A stretch of 17,494 bases of DNA from Spirochaetota bacterium (GTDB lineage: Bacteria; Spirochaetota; Spirochaetia; Treponematales; UBA12059), in assembly GCA_029565815.1 (NCBI GenBank), contig JAKQNL010000251.1:1-17494 (forward strand). The letters are read 5' to 3'. The first letter of the stretch is position 1, and each line of letters starts with the position of its first letter. Below are positions 8,901 through 15,100 of this stretch, piece after piece. The translations under genes were made by a program, and so were the position numbers. The notes below the pieces were generated by a model, which saw only the letters and a program-made list of their open reading frames with translations, did no database searches and was not told where the DNA came from.

Positions 8901-9029
8901 GCGGCGCAGAAATCCATGTCGGTTGCGATGCTTGGCGGAATGGCCGCAAGTACTGCGCTGACTTTGTTCGTAGCTCCTGTTTTCTTCGCCAGGCTTGGAG
9001 CGGATTGCTCGGCAGGAAGCCGGTTGTGA
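5967..9029 (+). CDS. RND-superfamily efflux transporter, subunit 1
   Basis: From GTG 5967 the product is 1020 residues, the usual RND size. TM1 is at about 13-33, after a short amphipathic start (SILASCAQRP). The first large periplasmic domain is at about 40-325. TM2-TM6 span about 332-492. The TM4 signature GLAIGMISDNAVVV carries Asp400 (the AcrB Asp407 position), with Asn at the AcrB Asp408 position. TM7 is at about 520-537 and the second periplasmic domain at about 545-850. TM8-TM12 span about 853-1010, with VVVNNAILL (Asn924/Asn925), Arg956 in TM11 and a normal TM12 signature (LFVAPVFF). The DN/NN pattern is that of HAE-type pumps common outside proteobacteria, and it fits drug, lipid or other amphiphile export rather than heavy metals. 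The frame extends upstream to 5871, but that part overlaps the previous gene and is not RND-like. All key residues are kept, so this is probably an active proton-driven subunit. Confidence 0.9.
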   Translation: MQSILASCAQRPVAMCMIALALLMAGSMAVPGMGVSRLPQLSVPRVVVEASMEGLPAAEIRSLVTVPLEDALASVRGLVSSSSLSRDGVALITLDFRWGEDALRAAARVRELADAAWPSLPEGAAKPVVLPYDPSAQTLMVVGFSATDGTLAHARRFAEYEGRAAFRRASGIGAVVMAGGMERELAVELDMYRCLALGMTVSDCAALLSGECADLPAGSVAERDIELVALLRGRPDSIDELANMILPGPRGPFRLADVAAVYERDASRSSVFVANGREQVALCLYARPGGDPVAAARQARKAVDELRIQAGSAVQIEILEDASGPVASSIRDLAIAAALGALAVVLVLFLVFRNLRFGLLVSLSIPLSVAFCLLSLRLLGRSLNSMSLGGIGLAIGMISDNAVVVLSALAAADRGRTDKPQAQACAQAVASVLSGTLGSTVTTLVVFVPVFFLPGAIGAIFGDLAVSVMAGNLAGWLIAVLMVPGFYRLLWVPRRMEPSARLETSYRRKLAYSLRHPIKTLFGAFALSLLGIFLVLTRPLEFLPAEKATELRLTFDFRAASSADGMASDAVALSSALAGLDCVQAVYGYAGSEPEDLGRRADQDYRAETLVLSCRLKKGWTAAKAGTAIEQAAGLVLGGKAFIGLEVPADPAAKLLSLEGGRYVLARAGTPKEVFALALSAQLELARLSTTAMQHSSLKPSDMRPSIMVARDRERGASLQLSSAESARVLRAATEGAVPVSLEFGGHTMPIRVFASEFSSASGTPASAVGLGHVLAAVPLALSDYAPVYAGTLASFSMIESESVLYRVDRADALLLEATAAPGSEAALDRYIRAVLDDSPGLSMAGESAFRTYGMAMVSALGLVIALLYLTLGAQFESFLLPLPIMATIVLAMAGVGPALCLAGLSLDSGSIMGMVVLFGVVVNNAILLGENSSLCRNRGLTLAQSVYRGASERVRPLVATSLTTLVALLPLCLMPSGAAQKSMSVAMLGGMAASTALTLFVAPVFFARLGADCSAGSRL
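9014..9019 (+). promoter_or_regulatory. Ribosome binding site for the second RND gene
   Basis: AGGAAG lies 6 nt before GTG 9026. It supports a start at the GTGA overlap rather than at the start codons far upstream in the same open frame. Confidence 0.55.
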
Positions 9030-12000
9030 ACATCCATACGAAACACTATCGCCCCATCGGGGCATACTGCGGCGTGCTTACCCTGCTGTGCGTATCGTTA
9101 TGGCTGCTGGCTGGCGCAGAATACGGGCCGGCGCAAGCGAGGGCTAACTCGGCATATTCTGTGAGCATCAGCGACCATGGTGTGGATGCCCGCGAGATGG
9201 AGCGTAGAGTGGCCATTCCGCTTGAGGATGCCCTGTCGGCCCTGCCAGGGGCAGTATGGACTTCAAGCTCGAGCGAATACGGAAAAGTAAAGGTATTGGT
9301 TCGCTTTGCGGCGAAGTCGAACCAAGAGCTGGCCTATGAAGCAGTACGCGAGGCGGCAAACCGGGTGTACGCGTCATTGCCATCATCGGCTCAACGGCCG
9401 GAACTTGGTTCGTCAAGTGAAGGATCATTTCCCGTATGGGTTGCATCGATCGAAGCAAGCGATGGTGGCCCTCCACCAGATGGCTCCTTCCTGGAACGGG
9501 TTGTTAAGCCGGCGTTCGAAAAGCTGGACGGGGCTGGCGAGGTGCATGTTTACGGCGTTGGGCTTAGGGAGCTTGCAGTACTGCTGGAAGAAGATGCGCT
9601 TTCGCTTATCGGCCTGAGCGCAACGGCTGTAGCCAAGAGCCTGGCGCTGGAAGACAGCTACTGTGCGGCTGGATCGATACAGTCTGGCGGTTTAACAATT
9701 CCCGTGGTGCTGGATGGCCGCTACCCGGATGCTCAGCACCTTTTGGGCCATGTGCTCGCATCTAAAGAGGACAGGCTTGTTGCGCTCAGCTCATTTGCCG
9801 TAGCCAGGGAAAGGGAGCGCAGGCCGGACAGCCTTTCGCGTGTGAACGGCCAGAGGGCCAGAACCATTTCTGTGATGCCAGGAGGCGGAGCCAATCTCCT
9901 CAGCCTGTCCAGAGCAATACGAGCCCAGGCAGATAGGCTTGCTCTGGAAAGCGGGATGAGCTTTCGGGTTATATCCGATTCCGGGGCAGAAATGGAACGA
10001 GCGTATGGGCAAGCTCTCTGGGCAAGTGCCCAGGCAGCGTTCGCCGTCGCTGTCGTGTGCCTTGTCCTCGTCGGGGGCAGAGGGGCCAGGGCGATTCGGG
10101 CAAGGGCTGCGGCCGTGCTTTTGGTGCCCATCGCCTTCCTTGCTGCTGCAGCTGTTCTTTCCGCCTTGGGCTTTGCCCTGGACCGATTTGTCTTGTCCGG
10201 CCTAGCCGCAGGTTTAGGTGCTTCGGTGGATGCAGGTATTCTCGCATCAGACAGGCTGGCTCGTGCAAGAAACGCCACCGAGGCCAGGGAAGGCATGAAA
10301 AGACTATCTCTATCGCTGGCTGGTGGAACGCTTACCACGTTGGTGGTTCTGGCGCCCATGGCTGGCCTGGAATATTTATCCGAAGGCACGTCGAGGATAG
10401 CTATAGCCATAGGGGCAGTAAACCTTGTTTCCTATCTGCTGTGCGTGCTGGCCATGCCGTCTATAGTCGTAGGCGCAACGGAAGAAAACGATGAAAAAAC
10501 AAAAATTTGTAACATAATCTGCCATGGTCGCACACTGCGTTTTAGGCGATTACTAAAAAGAGCTGGAAGGAGATTGCTCGCGCGACTGTCGCTGTGCGCC
10601 AAGCGCTACGGCTCTGTTCTTGTGCTGTCCGGAGCGCTTATTGGCGTATTGGGTGCTATCGCGCTGTCTTTCCTGCCCATGTCGCTAGCCGATGAAGGCG
10701 CAGGAGATAGGGTGGAGGCTCATGTAGAGTTTGAAGCAGGCTTGTCCATGGAGGAAGCGGACAGGCGTTTAGGTTTATGGGCTGACACGCTCAAAGCTGT
10801 TCCAGGTATACAGACGGTGCTCACGACGGCCAGACGTGGTTCCGGTAGTGCCCTTGTGGAATACGAAGCTGAGTCGATAGTGCAGAGCAAAGTCGATGCT
10901 ATACTATGTTCACAACAGCCTTTGGGAGGTTTTGTGTGGTTGCCTCGGCCGAGTCCGTCGGAGCGAAGCTGGACCATACAGGTTTACGGCAAGCTGGATG
11001 GCGAGTGCCGGCGCTTGGCCAGGATACTTGCCAGCGAGCTGGGCAGAATAGACGCGGTTTTGGGCGTTGTACTTAATTTCAAAGATGGTCCTGCAGACCT
11101 CATCCTGGTTCCGGATAGAGAACGGATTGCAGCTACAGGTCTTGGCTTGCGTTCGATCGGAGATGCCCTTAGGCGATCCGTCTACGGACCGGTTGCCTAT
11201 AAGCGTGTAGAGGCCAGGGGTGAGCGAGATACTCGCATAGGCGTATTAAGGGACGCAAGTCCCACGATACCGGAAGTTCTGGAAACCCTGGTAGTAAGCC
11301 CGAGTGGTCCTGTGGGGATAGGATCAGTAACAACAACGTATAGGCAAAGCGACGCCCAGTCCATCAGGCGGGAAGACAGGAGCAGGGTCGCGTCCCTGAG
11401 CGTCCGGACCGAAGCGATGGATCCATGCGATGCTTTCACGCTCATCAAGCCGGCTATCGACTCGCTTGAGCTTCCTGATGGGTATTCCGTTGTCTTTGAC
11501 AGGGACGCTATGGAGGGAGCGTCTAGGCTTAGGGCAAGCTTGTGGTTTTTTGTGCTGGCCATAGCCCTGTGCTACATGGTTTTAGCTGCATTGTCTGAAT
11601 CGCTTGGTTCGCCACTGGTTGCTCTAGCCACCTTGCCTCCGGCTCTTGCAGTACCTGCCCTGGCTTTGCTGTTCTCGGGCCGATGGCTGGACGTTGGCCT
11701 TGCATGTGCATTCGTCGCCGTTTCGGGTATGGCAGTCAACGCGTCCATCATAGGTATCGACGATTTGCGTTTCCGCCTAAGTAGTACACGTGAAGTTTCT
11801 ACGCGCCCGCGAACAGCCGATTTGTACGCATGCATGCGCGCTACGCTCCCGTCTCTGGCAGCAACCTCTTGTACAGGAATTGCAGGCTCCCTGCCATTCC
11901 TGTTCCTTGGTAGAGATTCGAATGCCTTAACCGCGGCTATAGGTTTCGTATCGGTTTGGGGAAACGCGGCATCGTTTTTCTTCTCTGCCGTCTTGGTACC

Positions 12001-12106
12001 GGCAATGGCTTCGGTTTTTCCAGGATTATTTTCGCAACAGTTTCCAGCTAGTACCTCCAGAAATACGGTACCGGTCCGAAATCCGGTAGAAAGAGGTTCT
12101 ATATGA
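9026..12106 (+). CDS. RND-superfamily efflux transporter, subunit 2 (divergent)
   Basis: Starting at GTG 9026, the product is 1026 residues. TM1 is at about 11-30, the first periplasmic domain at about 40-325 (VAIPLEDALSALPGAVW is the typical PN1 opening) and TM2-TM6 at about 330-482. The TM4 motif GLGASVDAGIL keeps Asp402 (AcrB Asp407) but has Ala next to it. A cytoplasmic linker covers about 483-527, TM7 about 529-551 and the second periplasmic domain about 555-832. TM8-TM12 span about 838-998, with SGMAVNASIIGIDD in TM10. The position of the conserved TM11 Arg of subunit 1 is occupied by Pro (LPSLAATS, 941-948), and TM12 lacks the usual PVFF ending (it reads FSAVLVPAM). It is full length with no frameshift, so it is divergent rather than decayed. 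The 4-nt overlap with subunit 1 suggests co-assembly. The same open frame begins at 8771 but lies inside subunit 1 there, so 9026 is preferred. Confidence 0.86.
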   Translation: MNIHTKHYRPIGAYCGVLTLLCVSLWLLAGAEYGPAQARANSAYSVSISDHGVDAREMERRVAIPLEDALSALPGAVWTSSSSEYGKVKVLVRFAAKSNQELAYEAVREAANRVYASLPSSAQRPELGSSSEGSFPVWVASIEASDGGPPPDGSFLERVVKPAFEKLDGAGEVHVYGVGLRELAVLLEEDALSLIGLSATAVAKSLALEDSYCAAGSIQSGGLTIPVVLDGRYPDAQHLLGHVLASKEDRLVALSSFAVARERERRPDSLSRVNGQRARTISVMPGGGANLLSLSRAIRAQADRLALESGMSFRVISDSGAEMERAYGQALWASAQAAFAVAVVCLVLVGGRGARAIRARAAAVLLVPIAFLAAAAVLSALGFALDRFVLSGLAAGLGASVDAGILASDRLARARNATEAREGMKRLSLSLAGGTLTTLVVLAPMAGLEYLSEGTSRIAIAIGAVNLVSYLLCVLAMPSIVVGATEENDEKTKICNIICHGRTLRFRRLLKRAGRRLLARLSLCAKRYGSVLVLSGALIGVLGAIALSFLPMSLADEGAGDRVEAHVEFEAGLSMEEADRRLGLWADTLKAVPGIQTVLTTARRGSGSALVEYEAESIVQSKVDAILCSQQPLGGFVWLPRPSPSERSWTIQVYGKLDGECRRLARILASELGRIDAVLGVVLNFKDGPADLILVPDRERIAATGLGLRSIGDALRRSVYGPVAYKRVEARGERDTRIGVLRDASPTIPEVLETLVVSPSGPVGIGSVTTTYRQSDAQSIRREDRSRVASLSVRTEAMDPCDAFTLIKPAIDSLELPDGYSVVFDRDAMEGASRLRASLWFFVLAIALCYMVLAALSESLGSPLVALATLPPALAVPALALLFSGRWLDVGLACAFVAVSGMAVNASIIGIDDLRFRLSSTREVSTRPRTADLYACMRATLPSLAATSCTGIAGSLPFLFLGRDSNALTAAIGFVSVWGNAASFFFSAVLVPAMASVFPGLFSQQFPASTSRNTVPVRNPVERGSI
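10481..10520 (+). other. AT-rich patch in the central linker of RND subunit 2
   Basis: Only 9 of these 40 bases are G or C, by direct count, in a region that otherwise looks clearly GC-richer. The patch includes a run of six A at 10494-10499 and five A at 10501-10505. It encodes the cytoplasmic stretch EENDEKTKICNIIC (residues 486-499) between TM6 and TM7, just before a very basic segment (about 502-520). The reading frame is intact. Confidence 0.6.
12090..12096 (+). promoter_or_regulatory. Ribosome binding site for the giant exported protein
   Basis: AAAGAGG lies 6 nt before ATG 12103, which overlaps the RND stop as ATGA. This supports both the start and translational coupling to the pump genes. 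Confidence 0.65.
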
Positions 12107-15100
12107 AAAAATTCACAATGGCCGTAATTATTGCGGCTTTGATTGTTAGTGCCAACGTTTCATGGGCGCAAGAAGCGCCGGTAAAAGGCTTTGACGTACC
12201 GCATTTGGAATTCTCCCTAGCCCAGGCGGAAAGGGCTACTGAGCCGGAAACCTGGCTTGAACTGGCTAACGAAGCACTTAGCCGTTGCCTGGCGTTGTGG
12301 GAGTTGGCTGCTTTGGATCTATACCCGGATCCGGCCGATCTTGCACAAGCCCGCATCGAGCTTAAGGATTGGACCATGGAACGCGTAGCCCAGCGTTACG
12401 CATCATGGCTTGAAGACCGCTTCTTCGGCGCACAGGCCGCGCGCTTAAGGGCGAGCGTTGCCCGAGCGGCTCAAAAAGCCAATTCACGTTACCTCTATAT
12501 AACAAGTGATACTGGTGCGCCGCTGTTTGACGCTTCGGGCAATCCCATGTACAAAAGGCCGGGAGACGGTTCTGATGCACAAAGCGACGAAAAAGCTTGG
12601 AGAGAAGAAGGGCAGGCTTCGATTGAAGCGGCAATAGCTGATGGTGCCTTAGCTATGGAAGCCTTACGGCCTGAGCTTCTTTCAGCCGTTCCGGAAGGCG
12701 AGCGCTGGCGTTTTAACGATGCACTCAGCAAAGCGTTTTCAGCGGCCGTGGGTCGTTGTACGAGGGAACTGGACGCCATGCTCGATAGGGAAGAACGCTT
12801 GTTCGTGGCCCGTCGTACGAGCGACGTGTGGAGCCTACGCCAAAAAAGCGAAAGCCAGGCCGCAGGCGAGGTGGCCAGGCGTCTTGCGGAGCAAACAGCC
12901 TCCGAATGTGCTGAGGGCCTGCGCCTCCTTGAACAGCGTATCGAAAGCGCCGAGGCCGGCACGGGTGATCTTAATTTGGCTGGGCGCGAATGGCTTAAGG
13001 CCTTTGAAGAACAGTTTGACAGAGGCTTGCAAGCCTGGACCGAAGCTGAAGCCGGTTTTATGGCTAGGCGTATGGAATGGGAAGTAGGCGCGAACGAAGC
13101 CTGGGATCAGGGTAACCTTGCCTGGGCCCAGGCCTTCGGTATTTTGGAAGAAGAACAAAAGCTTTGGGAGCTTTCAGCGCAGGAGCTACTGGAAAGCGGC
13201 GCAAAAGCTTTCTCTGAGGCGGAACAAAGCCTTCGTGCAGAAATGCAGTCGGCCAGACAGGAGTTTGTCAGGGTATCGAACGAAAGGGCCACAGCTGGCG
13301 CTGACAGGGCAAAAGCGCGGGTGGATATGTACCTGCGTAACGCGTCTGCAATGGCAGGGGCAGTGGACAGTATCGAGTTCTGGCTGGACAAACTAAAAAA
13401 GGATGCAGTGGGCGTCTATGGGGAAGCTATCCCAGAGTTTCCCGGGAACGGAAAACTTGCAGAATGGCTGGATGCAAAACTGCAGGAAACATCGCCGCTG
13501 GAAAAGCTGAAGACACAGCCGTTCCAAAATACCATGGAGGAACTGTCACGCTGGCTTTCACTCTATGGCGATTTTAGGACAGCCGCGCTAGAAGCCAGGC
13601 AGAGCTTGCTGGCTGAGTACGGCATAGCCTTTGAAAGCGGAACGGCCGCCGACGTGCTCGGTGATGCAGCTTCATCTGAGGACTGGTATCTAGACGAGTA
13701 CCAGGCGGAACTGCTCAGGGCCAGGGCCGTGCGTTCATACTGGGAGCGGCGCGTATCTGTCGCACAAGAGGTGTTCGATTACGCAAGCGATTTGTCGGCA
13801 GGTAGGGCAACCGAGGCTGAAAGCATACAGAGCTTGAATCTTGCAAAGACTGCGTATGAACGTGCACTTCTGGAATACCAACTGGCACAAAATGCTTTGA
13901 CGGATGCATCTCTTTGCCTGGCTCCGATAAGGGAGCAGGTGGAAGATGCAGCCGAGGATCTAAAGGAGGCTGGCGAGAAACTCGAGCGACTGAATGACGA
14001 GTACTCAAGGTCGCTAACCGCTTTGGCAATGGGCGGAGCTTCCTATATCATGGAAGATGTTGTAGAGCGCTACGGCCAGCTTCTGGCCCAAAGTGGTCTG
14101 GCAGACGGTGCTATGGAACCTGGAGACAGCGTAGAGCTCATCGCCCGATTCCTGCAAAAGGCAGTCAGTTTAGGCTACTCTAGCATGCTTGAAGCCGCAT
14201 CTGCCGATTTAGTGGAGCTTGTTAACGGCTCTGCTGAAAAAGTTAGCCTTTCACAACTCAAACAAATCCGTGATGCGCTCTGGCAGCCTGATGGCGAAAG
14301 CCCTATGCCCCAGAGTGCTTCTGCCATGGGCATAGAACCCACTGATCCGGCGTACGGTAACGTTCAATCGCTGCTCGGCCAGCTTGCATCACTAGCCTCC
14401 GACGTTCCTGATGCCCAGGAGAGACTACGCAGGCAGACTGCCATCGAGGCTGCTGTGAGAGAGGCAGTCACAGGAGCCAGGGCACGAGCAGACTGGGCTC
14501 TTGAAGCACGGCTCGATGCACTGGCCATCATCGGCGCAAAAAGCATGGAACAATGGCGTTCAGAACGTGGAGGCAGCGGCAGTCTTGAAGATTGTCTCGT
14601 CTATTCACGTGAAGCCGCAAGGCTTGCTACGGCCATGCAGCGTGACGCCCTGGCCCTGTACCTGGGTGTGGAACCAATCGGTGAAAATGCGGACAATGCT
14701 ATGCTTCTGTCCTACTGGTGGGCCGGCGGCGCCACAGATGGAAGCCAGTGGCTTTCCGCCTTCGATTCAATACTTGCGCACTATGACGAACCATATACCG
14801 ATCGCGAGCTACAAGACCGATTGTCCACACTAGCCAAGGCGAATGCCTTTGCTGACCGAATACTCAATGGTGAAACGTCATTCGGTTCTGATGGGTTGGA
14901 TCTTGGAGCAATCTACGGCGCAAGTCTGGGTTCGGATGCGGCCAGGGCTTACGGAAGGTTCGACGCGATACGGCAATGGGGAGGCAATTCCCGGGCTATG
15001 GAGGCCGAGTGTTTGGAATCGGTTATGGCTGGCTTGCGTTCGGCTTTTGTGGCCTGCGGGCTGGACTATGATCCGGCAGACAGCCGCGGCCTACCGTCTA

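Noticed and set aside
8771..9025. N-terminal extension of RND subunit 2
   Set aside because: The 85 extra residues lie within subunit 1. GTG 9026 has a Shine-Dalgarno sequence and forms the GTGA overlap seen elsewhere in the operon.
10491..10517. ATGAAAAAAC start-like sequence opening an eight-codon frame
   Set aside because: There is no good Shine-Dalgarno sequence and a stop follows almost at once. The surrounding RND frame is intact.
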